NCBI GenBank assembly: GCA_963082975.1
Contig: CAUJBJ010000010.1
Location: forward strand, 186,001-250,000
Source: Labia minor
Taxonomy: Eukaryota; Arthropoda; Insecta; Dermaptera; Spongiphoridae
Direction of reading: 5' to 3'
DNA length: 64,000 nucleotides
Positions 1 through 15,576 of this stretch are shown piece by piece. Below the pieces are notes generated by a model that saw only the letters and a program-made list of their open reading frames with translations, was not told where the DNA came from and searched no databases. A program made the position numbers and the translations under genes. Within the stretch, counting starts at the first letter, position 1. Each line of letters opens with the position of its first letter.

Positions 1-489
1 GATTATAATTAAGAATAAATTCATATTTGATCGATTTCTTAAATATTTTCATTGAATTCTTACGGAAAAGTCTGATTTTGTTCAAATATTAAAGGGAAAA
101 TCCTACTTTTTTAAATACGAGGGATAAAATTATCTTTTATATTTTATTTTATTAATTTTCTGATTCTATTGAAGAATAAATTCATATTTGATCGATTTCT
201 TATATATTTTCATTGAATTCTTACGGAAAAGTCTGATTTTGTTCAAATATTAAAGGGAAAATCCTACTTTTTTAAATACGAGGGATAAAATTAACTTTTT
301 TATTTTATTTTATTAATTTTCTGATTATAATGAAGAATAAATTCATATTTGATCGATTTCTTAAATATTTTCATTGAATTCTTACGGAAAAGTCTGATTT
401 TGTTCAAATATTAAAGGGAAAATCCTACTTTTTTAAATACGAGGGATAAAATTATCTTTTATATTTTATTTTATTAATTTTCTGATTCT

Positions 490-2500
490 ATTGAAGAATA
501 AATTCATATTTGATCGATTTCTTAAATATTTTCATTGAATTCTTACGGATTACTGTGATTTTGTTCAAATATTAAAGGGAAAATCCTAGTTTTTTAAATA
601 CGAGGGATAAAATTATCTTTTTTATTTTATTTTATTAATTTTCTGGTTCTAATGAAGAATAAATTCATATTTGATCGATTTCTTAATTATTTTCATTGAA
701 TTCTTACGGAAAATCTGATTTTGTTCAAATATTAAAGGGAAAATTCCTACTTTTTTAAATACGAGGGATAAAATTATCTTTTATATTTTATTTTATTCAT
801 TTTCTGATTCTAATGAAGAATAAATTCATATTTGATTGATTTCTTAAATATTTTCATTGAATTCTTACGGATTAGTGTGATTTTGTTCAAATATTAAAGG
901 GAAAATCCTACTTTTTTAAATACGAGGGATAAAATTAACTTTTATATTTTATTTTATTAATTTTCTGATTCTATTGAAGAATAAATTCATATTTGATCGA
1001 TTTCTTAAATATTTTCATTGAATTCTTACGGAAAAGTCTGATTTTGTTCAAATATTAAAGGGAAAATCCTACTTTTTTAAATACGAGGGATAAAATTATC
1101 TTTTTTATTTTATTTTATTAATTTTCTGATTCTAATGAAGAATAAATTCATATTTGATCGATTTCTTAAATATTTTCATTGAATTCTTACGGATTACTGT
1201 GATTTTGTTCAAATATTAAAGGGAAAATCCTACTTTTTTAAATACGAGGGATAAAATTATCTTTTTTATTTTATTTTATTAATTTTCTGATTCTAATGAA
1301 GAATAAATTCATATTTGATCGATTTCTTAAATATTTTCATTGAATTCTTACGGAAAATTCTGATTTTGTTCAAATATTAAAGGGAAAATCCTACTTTTTT
1401 AAATACGAGGGATAAAATTATCTTTTATATTTTATTTTATTAATTTTCTGATTCTATTGAAGAATAAATTCATATTTGATCGATTTCTTAAATATTTTCA
1501 TTGAATTCTTACGGAAAATTCTGATTTTGTTCAAATATTAAAGGGAAAATCCTACTTTTTTAAATACGAGGGATAAAATTATCTTTTATATTTTATTTTA
1601 TTAATTTTCTGATTCTATTGAAGAATAAATTCATATTTGATCGATTTCTTAAATATTTTCATTGAATTCTTACGGATTATTGTGATTTTGTTCAAATATT
1701 AAAGGGAAAATCCTACTTTTTTAAATACGAGGGATAAAATTATCTTTTATATTTTATTTTATTCATTTTCTGATTCTAATGAAGAATAAATTCATATTTG
1801 ATCGATTTCTTAAATATTTTCATTGAATTCTTACGGATTAGTGTGATTTTGTTCAAATATTAAAGGGAAAATCCTACTTTTTTAAATACGAGGGATAAAA
1901 TTATCTTTTATATTTTATTTTATTAATTTTCTGATTCTATTGAAGAATAAATTCATATTTGATCGATTTCTAAATATTTTCATTGAATTCTTACGGAAAA
2001 GTCTGATTTTGTTCAAATATTAAAGGGAAAATCCTACTTTTTTAAATACGAGGGATAAAATTATCTTTTTTATTTTATTTTATTAATTTTCTGATTATAA
2101 TTAAGAATAAATTCATATTTGATCGATTTCTTAAATATTTTCATTGAATTCTTACGGAAAAATCTGATTTTGTTCAAATATTAAAGGGAAAATCCTACTT
2201 TTTTAAATACGAGGGATAAAATTATCTTTTATATTTTATTTTATTCATTTTCTGATTCTAATGAAGAATAAATTCATATTTGATCGATTTCTTAAATATT
2301 TTCATTGAATTCTTACGGAAAAGTCTGATTTTGTTCAAATATTAAAGGGAAAATCCTACTTTTTTAAATACGAGGGATAAAATTAACTTTTTTATTTTAT
2401 TTTATTAATTTTCTGATTATAATGAAGAATAAATTCATATTTGATCGATTTCTTAAATATTTTCATTGAATTCTTACGGAAAAGTCTGATTTTGTTCAAA
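490..2500. repeat. Copied satellite block, first copy (17-monomer offset)
   Basis: The ordered series of variant monomers here, including CCTAGTTTT, GGTTCTAATG, CTTAATTATTTTC, AAATTCCTAC and a two-base-deleted TTTCTAAATATT monomer, recurs 2736 bp downstream. The markers at 681 and 1971 reappear at 3417 and 4707. A shorter third copy of the leading part begins near 5320. Limits are approximate because I judged them by eye from diagnostic bases. Confidence 0.75.
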
Positions 2501-3225
2501 TATTAAAGGGAAAATCCTACTTTTTTAAATACGAGGGATAAAATTAACTTTTTTATTTTATTTTATTAATTTTCTGATTATAATGAAGAATAAATTCATA
2601 TTTGATCGATTTCTTAAATATTTTCATTGAATTCTTACGGATTACTGTGATTTTGTTCAAATATTAAAGGGAAAATCCTACTTTTTTAAATACGAGGGAT
2701 AAAATTATCTTTTATATTTTATTTTATTAATTTTCTGATTCTATTGAAGAATAAATTCATATTTGATCGATTTCTTATATATTTTCATTGAATTCTTACG
2801 GAAAAGTCTGATTTTGTTCAAATATTAAAGGGAAAATCCTACTTTTTTAAATACGAGGGATAAAATTAACTTTTTTATTTTATTTTATTAATTTTCTGAT
2901 TATAATGAAGAATAAATTCATATTTGATCGATTTCTTAAATATTTTCATTGAATTCTTACGGATTACTGTGATTTTATTCAAATATTAAAGGGAAAATCC
3001 TACTTTTTTAAATACGAGGGATAAAATTATCTTTTTTATTTTATTTTATTAATTTTCTGATTCTATTGAAGAATAAATTCATATTTGATCGATTTCTTAA
3101 ATATTTTCATTGAATTCTTACGGATTACTGTGATTTTGTTCAAATATTAAAGGGAAAATCCTACTTTTTTAAATACGAGGGATAAAATTATCTTTTATAT
3201 TTTATTTTATTAATTTTCTGATTCT

Positions 3226-5240
3226 ATTGAAGAATAAATTCATATTTGATCGATTTCTTAAATATTTTCATTGAATTCTTACGGATTACTGTGATTTTGT
3301 TCAAATATTAAAGGGAAAATCCTAGTTTTTTAAATACGAGGGATAAAATTATCTTTTTTATTTTATTTTATTAATTTTCTGGTTCTAATGAAGAATAAAT
3401 TCATATTTGATCGATTTCTTAATTATTTTCATTGAATTCTTACGGAAAATCTGATTTTGTTCAAATATTAAAGGGAAAATTCCTACTTTTTTAAATACGA
3501 GGGATAAAATTATCTTTTATATTTTATTTTATTCATTTTCTGATTCTAATGAAGAATAAATTCATATTTGATTGATTTCTTAAATATTTTCATTGAATTC
3601 TTACGGATTAGTGTGATTTTGTTCAAATATTAAAGGGAAAATCCTACTTTTTTAAATACGAGGGATAAAATTAACTTTTATATTTTATTTTATTAATTTT
3701 CTGATTCTATTGAAGAATAAATTCATATTTGATCGATTTCTTAAATATTTTCATTGAATTCTTACGGAAAAGTCTGATTTTGTTCAAATATTAAAGGGAA
3801 AATCCTACTTTTTTAAATACGAGGGATAAAATTATCTTTTTTATTTTATTTTATTAATTTTCTGATTCTAATGAAGAATAAATTCATATTTGATCGATTT
3901 CTTAAATATTTTCATTGAATTCTTACGGATTACTGTGATTTTGTTCAAATATTAAAGGGAAAATCCTACTTTTTTAAATACGAGGGATAAAATTATCTTT
4001 TTTATTTTATTTTATTAATTTTCTGATTCTAATGAAGAATAAATTCATATTTGATCGATTTCTTAAATATTTTCATTGAATTCTTACGGAAAATTCTGAT
4101 TTTGTTCAAATATTAAAGGGAAAATCCTACTTTTTTAAATACGAGGGATAAAATTATCTTTTATATTTTATTTTATTAATTTTCTGATTCTATTGAAGAA
4201 TAAATTCATATTTGATCGATTTCTTAAATATTTTCATTGAATTCTTACGGAAAATTCTGATTTTGTTCAAATATTAAAGGGAAAATCCTACTTTTTTAAA
4301 TACGAGGGATAAAATTATCTTTTATATTTTATTTTATTAATTTTCTGATTCTATTGAAGAATAAATTCATATTTGATCGATTTCTTAAATATTTTCATTG
4401 AATTCTTACGGATTATTGTGATTTTGTTCAAATATTAAAGGGAAAATCCTACTTTTTTAAATACGAGGGATAAAATTATCTTTTATATTTTATTTTATTC
4501 ATTTTCTGATTCTAATGAAGAATAAATTCATATTTGATCGATTTCTTAAATATTTTCATTGAATTCTTACGGATTAGTGTGATTTTGTTCAAATATTAAA
4601 GGGAAAATCCTACTTTTTTAAATACGAGGGATAAAATTATCTTTTATATTTTATTTTATTAATTTTCTGATTCTATTGAAGAAGAAATTCATATTTGATC
4701 GATTTCTAAATATTTTCATTGAATTCTTACGGAAAAGTCTGATTTTGTTCAAATATTAAAGGGAAAATCCTACTTTTTTAAATACGAGGGATAAAATTAT
4801 CTTTTTTATTTTATTTTATTAATTTTCTGATTATAATTAAGAATAAATTCATATTTGATCGATTTCTTAAATATTTTCATTGAATTCTTACGGAAAAATC
4901 TGATTTTGTTCAAATATTAAAGGGAAAATCCTACTTTTTTAAATACGAGGGATAAAATTATCTTTTATATTTTATTTTATTCATTTTCTGATTCTAATGA
5001 AGAATAAATTCATATTTGATCGATTTCTTAAATATTTTCATTGAATTCTTACGGAAAAGTCTGATTTTGTTCAAATATTAAAGGGAAAATCCTACTTTTT
5101 TAAATACGAGGGATAAAATTAACTTTTTTATTTTATTTTATTAATTTTCTGATTATAATGAAGAATAAATTCATATTTGATCGATTTCTTAAATATTTTC
5201 ATTGAATTCTTACGGAAAAGTCTGATTTTGTTCAAATATT
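3226..5240. repeat. Copied satellite block, second copy (17-monomer offset)
   Basis: This repeats the monomer order of 490-2500 at an offset of 2736 bp, one base short of 17 x 161. It can be told from the first copy by small changes, such as GAAGAAGAAATTC at about 4678 in place of GAAGAATAAATTC. Confidence 0.75.
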
Positions 5241-7572
5241 AAAGGGAAAATCCTACTTTTTTAAATACGAGGGATAAAATTATCTTTTATATTTTATTTT
5301 ATTAATTTTCTGATTCTATTGAAGAATAAATTCATATTTGATCGATTTCTTAAATATTTTCATTGAATTCTTACGGATTACTGTGATTTTGTTCAAATAT
5401 TAAAGGGAAAATCCTAGTTTTTTAAATACGAGGGATAAAATTATCTTTTTTATTTTATTTTATTAATTTTCTGGTTCTAATGAAGAATAAATTCATATTT
5501 GATCGATTTCTTAATTATTTTCATTGAATTCTTACGGAAAATCTGATTTTGTTCAAATATTAAAGGGAAAATTCCTACTTTTTTAAATACGAGGGATAAA
5601 ATTATCTTTTATATTTATTTTATTCATTTTCTGATTCTAATGAAGAATAAATTCATATTTGATTGATTTCTTAAATATTTTCATTGAATTCTTACGGATT
5701 AGTGTGATTTTGTTCAAATATTAAAGGGAAAATCCTACTTTTTTAAATACGAGGGATAAAATTAACTTTTATATTTTATTTTATTAATTTTCTGATTCTA
5801 TTGAAGAATAAATTCATATTTGATCGATTTCTTAAATATTTTCATTGAATTCTTACGGAAAAGTCTGATTTTGTTCAAATATTAAAGGGAAAATCCTACT
5901 TTTTTAAATACGAGGGATAAAATTATCTTTTTTATTTTATTTTATTAATTTTCTGATTCTAATGAAGAATAAATTCATATTTGATCGATTTCTTAAATAT
6001 TTTCATTGAATTCTTACGGATTACTGTGATTTTGTTCAAATATTAAAGGGAAAATCCTACTTTTTTAAATACGAGGGATAAAATTATCTTTTTTATTTTA
6101 TTTTATTAATTTTCTGATTCTAATGAAGAATAAATTCATATTTGATCGATTTCTTAAATATTTTCATTGAATTCTTACGGAAAAGTCTGATTTTGTTCAA
6201 ATATTAAAGGGAAAATCCTACTTTTTTAAATACGAGGGACAAAATTATCTTTTATATTTTATTTTATTCATTTTCTGATTCTATTGAAGAAGAAATTCAT
6301 ATTTGATCGATTTCTTAAATATTTTCATTGAATTCTTACGGATTACTGTGATTTTGTTCAAATATTAAAGGGAAAATCCTAGTTTTTTAAATACGAGGGA
6401 TAAAATTATCTTTTATATTTTATTTTATTAATTTTCTGATTCTATTGAAGAAGAAATTCATATTTGATCGATTTCTAAATATTTTCATTGAATTCTTACG
6501 GAAAAGTCTGATTTTGTTCAAATATTAAAGGGAAAATCCTACTTTTTTAAATACGAGGGATAAAATTATCTTTTTTATTTTATTTTATTAATTTTCTGAT
6601 TATAATTAAGAATAAATTCATATTTGATCGATTTCTTAAATATTTTCATTGAATTCTTACGGAAAAATCTGATTTTGTTCAAATATTAAAGGGAAAATCC
6701 TACTTTTTTAAATACGAGGGATAAAATTATCTTTTATATTTTATTTTATTCATTTTCTGATTCTAATGAAGAATAAATTCATATTTGATCGATTTCTTAA
6801 ATATTTTCATTGAATTCTTACGGAAAAGTCTGATTTTGTTCAAATATTAAAGGGAAAATCCTACTTTTTTAAATACGAGGGATAAAATTAACTTTTTTAT
6901 TTTATTTTATTAATTTTCTGATTATAATGAAGAATAAATTCATATTTGATCGATTTCTTAAATATTTTCATTGAATTCTTACGGAAAAGTCTGATTTTGT
7001 TCAAATATTAAAGGGAAAATCCTACTTTTTTAAATACGAGGGATAAAATTATCTTTTATATTTTATTTTATTAATTTTCTGATTCTATTGAAGAATAAAT
7101 TCATATTTGATCGATTTCTTAAATATTTTCATTGAATTCTTACGGAAAATTCTGATTTTGTTCAAATATTAAAGGGAAAATCCTACTTTTTTAAATACGA
7201 GGGATAAAATTATCTTTTATATTTTATTTTATTAATTTTCTGATTCTATTGAAGAATAAATTCATATTTGATCGATTTCTTAAATATTTTCATTGAATTC
7301 TTACGGAAAAGTCTGATTTTGTTCAAATATTAAAGGGAAAAACCTACTTTTTTAAATACGAGGGATAAAATTATCTTTTATATTTTATTTTATTAATTTT
7401 CTGATTCTATTGAAATATAAATTCATATTTGATCGATTTCTTAAATATTTTCATTGAATTCTTACGGAAAAGTCTGATTTTGTTAAAATATTAAAGGGAA
7501 AATCCTACTTTTTTAAATACGAGGGATAAAATTATCTTTTTTATTTTATTTTATTAATTTTCTGATTCTAAT

Positions 7573-7629
7573 GAAGAATAAATTCATATTTGATCGATTT
7601 CTTAAATATTTTCATTTTCTGATTCTAAT
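7573..7629. repeat. 57-bp truncated satellite monomer, copy 1
   Basis: Anchor-to-anchor distance is 57 bp instead of 161. The monomer runs from the anchor to TTTTCATT and jumps straight to TTCTGATTCTAAT, losing 104 bp including the TTACGG box and the AAAGGGAAAATCC core. The following monomers carry the linked variants TTTTGATC, AAAGCGAAAAT and GAGGAATAAA. Confidence 0.9.
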
Positions 7630-10600
7630 GAAGAATAAATTCATATTTGATCGATTTCTTAAATATTTTCATTGAATTCTTACGGAAAAGTGTGATTTTG
7701 ATCAAATATTAAAGCGAAAATCCTACTTTTTTAAATACGAGGAATAAAATTATCTTTTTTATTTTATTTTATAAATTTTCTGATTCTAATGAAGAATAAA
7801 TTCATATTTGATCGATTTCTTAAATATTTTCATTGAATTCTTACGGAAAAATCTGATTTTGTTCAAATATTAAAGGGAAAATCCTACTTTTTTAAATACG
7901 AGGGATAAAATTATCTTTTATATTTTATTTTATTCATTTTCTGATTCTAATGAAGAATAAATTCATATTTGATCGATTTCTTAAATATTTTCATTGAATT
8001 CTTACGGAAAAGTCTGATTTTGTTCAAATATTAAAGGGAAAATCCTACTTTTTTAAATACGAGGGATAAAATTAACTTTTTTATTTTATTTTATTAATTT
8101 TCTGATTATAATGAAGAATAAATTCATATTTGATCGATTTCTTAAATATTTTCATTGAATTCTTACGGAAAAGTCTGATTTTGTTCAAATATTAAAGGGA
8201 AAATCCTACTTTTTTAAATACGAGGGATAAAATTATCTTTTATATTTTATTTTATTAATTTTCTGATTCTATTGAAGAATAAATTCATATTTGATCGATT
8301 TCTTAAATATTTTCATTGAATTCTTACGGAAAATTCTGATTTTGTTCAAATATTAAAGGGAAAATCCTACTTTTTTAAATACGAGGGATAAAATTATCTT
8401 TTATATTTTATTTTATTAATTTTCTGATTCTATTGAAGAATAAATTCATATTTGATCGATTTCTTAAATATTTTCATTGAATTCTTACGGAAAAGTCTGA
8501 TTTTGTTCAAATATTAAAGGGAAAATCCTACTTTTTTAAATACGAGGGATAAAATTATCTTTTTTATTTTATTTTATTAATTTTCTGATTCTAATGAAGA
8601 ATAAATTCATATTTGATCGATTTCTTAAATATTTTCATTGAATTCTTACGGAAAAGTCTGATTTTGTTCAAATATTAAAGGGAAAATCCTACTTTTTTAA
8701 ATACGAGGGATAAAATTATCTTTTTTATTTTATTTTATTAATTTTCTGATTCTAATGAAGAATAAATTCATATTTGATCGATTTCTTAAATATTTTCATT
8801 GAATTCTTACGGAAAAGTCTGATTTTGTTCAAATATTAAAGGGAAAATCCTACTTTTTTAAATACGAGGGATAAAATTATCTTTTATATTTTATTTTATT
8901 AATTTTCTGATTCTATTGAAGAATAAATTCATATTTGATCGATTTCTTAAATATTTTCATTGAATTCTTACGGAAAATTCTGATTTTGTTCAAATATTAA
9001 AGGGAAAATCCTACTTTTTTAAATACGAGGGATAAAATTAGTTTTTATATTTTATTTTATTAATTTTCTGATTCTATTGAAGAAGAAATTCATATTTGAT
9101 CGATTTCTTAAATATTTTCATTGAATTCTTACGGATTATTGTGATTTTATTCAAATATTAAAGGGAAAATCCTACTTTTTTAAATACGAGGGATAAAATT
9201 ATCTTTTATATTTTATTTTATTCATTTTCTGATTCTAATGAAGAATAAATTCATATTTGATCGATTTCTTAAATATTTTCATTGAATTCTTACGGAAAAG
9301 TCTGATTTTGTTCAAATATTAAAGGGAAAAATCCTACTTTTTTAAATACGAGGGATAAAATTATCTTTTATATTTTATTTTATTAATTTTCTGATTCTAT
9401 TGAAGAATAAATTCATATTTGATCGATTTCTTAAATATTTTCATTGAATTCTTACGGAAAAGTCTGATTTTGTTCAAATATTAAAGGGAAAATCCTACTT
9501 TTTTAAATACGAGGGATAAAATTAGTTTTTATATTTTATTTTATTAATTTTCTGATTCTATTGAAGAAGAAATTCATATTTGATCGATTTCTTAAATATT
9601 TTCATTGAATTCTTACGGAAAAGTCTGATTTTGTTCAAATATTAAAGGGAAAAACCTACTTTTTTAAATACGAGGGATAAAATTATCTTTTATATTTTAT
9701 TTTATTAATTTTCTGATTCTATTGAAATATAAATTCATATTTGATCGATTTCTTAAATATTTTCATTGAATTCTTACGGAAAAGTCTGATTTTGTTAAAA
9801 TATTAAAGGGAAAATCCTACTTTTTTAAATACGAGGGATAAAATTATCTTTTTTATTTTATTTTATTAATTTTCTGATTCTAATGAAGAATAAATTCATA
9901 TTTGATCGATTTCTTAAATATTTTCATTGAATTCTTACGGAAAAGTCTGATTTTGTTCAAATATTAAAGGGAAAATGCTACTTTTTTAAATACGAGGGAT
10001 AAAATTATCTTTTATATTTTATTTTATTAATTTTCTGATTCTATTGAAGAATAAATTCATATTTGATCGATTTCTTAAATATTTTCATTGAATTCTTACG
10101 GAAAATTCTGATTTTGTTCAAATATTAAAGGGAAAATCCTACTTTTTTAAATACGAGGGATAAAATTAGTTTTTATATTTTATTTTATTAATTTTCTGAT
10201 TCTATTGAAGAAGAAATTCATATTTGATCGATTTCTTAAATATTTTCATTGAATTCTTACGGATTATTGTGATTTTATTCAAATATTAAGGGGAAAATCC
10301 TACTTTTTTAAATACGAGGGATAAAATTATCTTTTATATTTTATTTTATTCATTTTCTGATTCTAATGAAGAATAAATTCATATTTGATCGATTTCTTAA
10401 ATATTTTCATTGAATTCTTACGGAAAAGTCTGATTTTGTTCAAATATTAAAGGGAAAAATCCTACTTTTTTAAATACGAGGGATAAAATTATCTTTTATA
10501 TTTTATTTTATTAATTTTCTGATTCTATTGAAGAATAAATTCATATTTGATCGATTTCTTAAATATTTTCATTGAATTCTTACGGAAAAGTCTGATTTTG

Positions 10601-12783
10601 TTCAAATATTAAAGGGAAAATCCTACTTTTTTAAATACGAGGGATAAAATTAGTTTTTATATTTTATTTTATTAATTTTCTGATTCTATTGAAGAAGAAA
10701 TTCATATTTGATCGATTTCTTAAATATTTTCATTGAATTCTTACGGAAAAGTCTGATTTTGTTCAAATATTAAAGGGAAAATCCTACTTTTTTAAATACG
10801 AGGGATAAAATTATCTTTTTTATTTTATTTTATTAATTTTCTGATTCTATTGAAGAATAAATTCATATTTGATCGATTTCTTAAATATTTTCATTTAATT
10901 CTTACGGATTAGTGTGATTTTGTTCAAATATTAAAGGGAAAATCCTACTTTTTTTAAATACGAGGGATAAAATTATCTTTTTTATTTTATTTTATTAATT
11001 TTCTGATTCTAATGAAGAATAAATTCATATTTGATCGATTTCTTAAATATTTTCATTGAATTCTTACGGAAAAGTCTGATTTTGTTCAAATATTAAAGGG
11101 AAAATCCTACTTTTTTAAATACGAGGGATAAAATTATCTTTTATATTTTATTTTATTAATTTTCTGATTCTATTGAAGAATAAATTCATATTTGATCGAT
11201 TTCTTAAATATTTTCATTGAATTCTTACGGAAAATTCTGATTTTGTTCAAATATTAAAGGGAAAATCCTACTTTTTTAAATACGAGGGATAAAATTATCT
11301 TTTATATTTTATTTTATTAATTTTCTGATTCTATTGAAGAATAAATTCATATTTGATCGATTTCTTAAATATTTTCATTGAATTCTTACGGAAAATTCTG
11401 ATTTTGTTCAAATATTAAAGGGAAAATCCTACTTTTTTAAATACGAGGGATAAAATTATCTTTTATATTTTATTTTATTAATTTTCTGATTCTATTGAAG
11501 AATAAATTCATATTTGATCGATTTCTTAAATATTTTCATTGAATTCTTACGGATTATTGTGATTTTGTTCAAATATTAAAGGGAAAATCCTACTTTTTTA
11601 AATACGAGGGATAAAATTATCTTTTATATTTTATTTTATTAATTTTCTGATTCTAATGAAGAATAAATTCATATTTGATCGATTTCTTAAATATTTTCAT
11701 TGAATTCTTACGGATTAGTGTGATTTTGTTCAAATATTAAAGGGAAAATCCTACTTTATTAAATACGAGGGATAAAATTATCTTTTATATTTTATTTTAT
11801 TAATTTTCTGATTCTATTGAAGAATAAATTCATATTTGATCGATTTCTTAAATATTTTCATTGAATTCTTACGGAAAATTCTGATTTTGTTCAAATATTA
11901 AAGGGAAAATCCTACTTTTTTAAATACGAGGGATAAAATTATCTTTTATATTTTATTTTATTAATTTTCTGATTCTAATGAAGAATAAATTCATATTTGA
12001 TCGATGTCTTAAATATTTTCATTGAATTCTTACGGATTAGTGTGATTTTGTTCAAATATTAAAGGGAAAATCCTACTTTTTTAAATACGAGGGATAAAAT
12101 TATCTTTTATATTTTATTTTATTAATTTTCTGATTCTATTGAAGAAGAAATTCATATTTGATCGATTTCTTAAATATTTTCTTTGAATTCTTACGGAAAA
12201 GTCTGATTTTGTTCAAATATTAAAGGGAAAAACCTACTTTTTTAAATACGAGGGATAAAATTATCTTTTATATTTTATTTTATTAATTTTCTGATTCTAT
12301 TGAAGAATAAATTCATATTTGATCGATTTTTTAAATATTTTCATTGAATTCTTACGGAAAAGTCTGATTTTGTTCAAATATTAAAGGGAAAATCCTACTT
12401 TTTTAATACGAGGGATAAAATTAACTTTTTTATTTTATTTTATTAATTTTCTGATTATAATGAAGAATAAATTCATATTTGATCGATTTCTTAAATATTT
12501 TCATTGAATTCTTACGGAAAAGTCTGATTTTGTTCAAATATTAAAGGGAAAATCCTACTTTTTTAAATACGAGGGATAAAATTATCTTTTATATTTTATT
12601 TTATTAATTTTCTGTAGCTATTGAAGAATAAATTCATATTTGATCGATTTCTTAAATATTTTCATTGAATTCTTACGGAAAATTCTGATTTTGTTCAAAT
12701 ATTAAAGGGAAAATCCTACTTTTTTAAATACGAGGGATAAAATTATCTTTTATATTTTATTTTATTAATTTTCTGATTCTATT

Positions 12784-12840
12784 GAAGAATAAATTCATAT
12801 TTGATCGATTTCTTAAATATTTTCATTTTCTGATTCTAAT
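12784..12840. repeat. 57-bp truncated satellite monomer, copy 2
   Basis: Same deletion junction (TTTTCATTTTCTGATTC) as copy 1, followed by the same TTTTGATC / AAAGCGAAAAT / GAGGAATAAA neighbour, so it was copied with its surroundings and did not arise independently. Confidence 0.9.
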
Positions 12841-15576
12841 GAAGAATAAATTCATATTTGATCGATTTCTTAAATATTTTCATTGAATTCTTACGGAAAA
12901 GTGTGATTTTGATCAAATATTAAAGCGAAAATCCTACTTTTTTAAATACGAGGAATAAAATTATCTTTTTTATTTTATTTTATAAATTTTCTGATTCTAA
13001 TGAAGAATAAATTCATATTTGATCGATTTCTTAAATATTTTCATTGAATTCTGACGGAAAAGTCTGATTTTGTTCAAATATTAAAGGGAAAATCCTACTT
13101 TTTTAAATACGAGGGATAAAATTATCTTTTATATTTTATTTTATTAATTTTCTGATTCTATTGAAGAATAAATTCATATTTGATCGATTTCTTAAATATT
13201 TTCATTGAATTCTTACGGATTATTGTGATTTTGTTCAAATATTAAAGGGAAAATCCTACTTTTTTAAATACGAGGGATAAAATTATCTTTTATATTTTAT
13301 TTTATTAATTTTCTGATTCTAATGAAGAATAAATTCATATTTGATCGATTTCTTAAATATTTTCATTGAATTCTTACGGAAAAATCTGATTTTGTTAAAA
13401 TATTAAAGGGAAAATCCTACTTTTTTAAATACGAGGGATAAAATTATCTTTTTTATTTTATTTTATTAATTTTCTGATTCTAATGAAGAATAAATTCATA
13501 TTTGATCGATTTCTTAAATATTTTCATTGAATTCTTACGGAAAAGTCTGATTTTGTTCAAATATTAAAGGGAAAATCCTACTTTTTTAAATACGAGGGAT
13601 AAAATTATCTTTTATATTTTATTTTATTAATTTTCTGATTCTATTGAAGAATAAATTCATATTTGATCGATTTCTTAAATATTTTCATTGAATTCTTACG
13701 GATTATTGTGATTTTATTCAAATATTAAAGGTAAAATCCTACTTTTTTAAATACGAGGGATAAAATTATCTTTTATATTTTATTTTATTCATTTTCTGAT
13801 TCTAATGAAGAATAAATTCATATTTGATCGATTTCTTAAATATTTTCATTGAATTCTTACGGAAAATTCTGATTTTGTTCAAATATTAAAGGGAAAATCC
13901 TACTTTTTTAAATACGAGGGATAAAATTATCTTTTATATTTTATTTTATTAATTTATAGATTCTATTGAAGAATAAATTCATATTTGAACGATTTCTTAA
14001 ATATTTTCATTGAATTCTTACGGAAAATTCTGATTTTGTTCAAATATTAAAGGGAAAATCCTACTTTTTTAAATACGAGGGACAAAATTATCTTTTATAT
14101 TTTATTTTATTCATTTTCTGATTCTAATGAAGAATAAATTCATATTTGATCGATTTCTTAAATGTTTTCATTGAATTCTTACGGAAAAGTGTGATTTTGA
14201 TCAAATATTAAAGGGAAAATCCTACTTTTTTAAATACGAGGAATAAAATTATCTTTTTTATTTTATTTTATAAATTTTCTGATTCTAATGAAGAATAAAT
14301 TCATATTTGATCGATTTCTTAAATATTTTCATTGAATTCTTACGGATTAGTGTGATTTTGTTCAAATATTAAAGGGAAAATCCTACTTTTTTAAATACGA
14401 GGGATAAAATTATCTTTTATATTTTATTTTATTAATTTTCTGATTCTATTGAAGAATAAATTCATATTTGATCGATTTCTTAAATATTTTCATTGAATTC
14501 TTACGGAAAATTCTGATTTTGTTCAAATATTAAAGGGAAAATCCTACTTTTTTAAATACGAGGGATAAAATTATCTTTTATATTTTATTTTATTAATTTT
14601 CTGATTCTAATGAAGAATAAATTCATATTTGATCGATTTCTTAAATATTTTCATTGAATTCTTACGGATTAGTGTGATTTTGTTCAAATATTAAAGGGAA
14701 AATCCTACTTTTTTAAATACGAGGGATAAAATTATCTTTTATATTTTATTTTATTAATTTTCTGATTCTATTGAAGAAGAAATTCATATTTGATCGATTT
14801 CTTAAATATTTTCATTGAATTCTTACGGAAAAGTCTGATTTTGTTCAAATATTAAAGGGAAAATCCTACTTTTTTAAATACGAGGGATAAAATTATCTTT
14901 TTTATTTTATTTTATTAATTTTCTGATTATAATGAAGAATAAATTCATATTTGATCGATTTCTTAAATATTTTCATTGAATTCTTACGGAAAAGTCTGAT
15001 TTTGTTCAAATATTAAAGGGAAAATCCTACTTTTTTAAATACGAGGGATAAAATTATCTTTTATATTTTATTTTATTAATTTTCTGATTCTATTGAAGAA
15101 TAAATTCATATTTGATCGATTTCTTAAATATTTTCATTGAATTCTTACGGAAAAGTCTGATTTTGTTCAAATATTAAAGGGAAAATCCTACTTTTTTAAT
15201 ACGAGGGATAAAATTAACTTTTTTATTTTATTTTATTAATTTTCTGATTATAATGAAGAATAAATTCATATTTGATCGATTTCTTAAATATTTTCATTGA
15301 ATTCTTACGGAAAAGTCTGATTTTGTTCAAATATTAAAGGGAAAATCCTACTTTTTTAAATACGAGGGATAAAATTATCTTTTATATTTTATTTTATTCA
15401 TTTTCTGATTCTAATGAAGAATAAATTCATATTTGATCGATTTCTTAAATATTTTCATTGAATTCTTACGGAAAATTCTGATTTTGTTCAAATATTAAAG
15501 GGAAAATCCTACTTTTTTAAATACGAGGGATAAAATTATCTTTTATATTTTATTTTATTAATTTTCTGATTCTATT

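Noticed and set aside
13940..13960. Odd AATTTATAGATTC variant as a possible insertion scar
   Set aside because: The spacing of the neighbouring anchors stays at 161 bp, so it is only a few substitutions.
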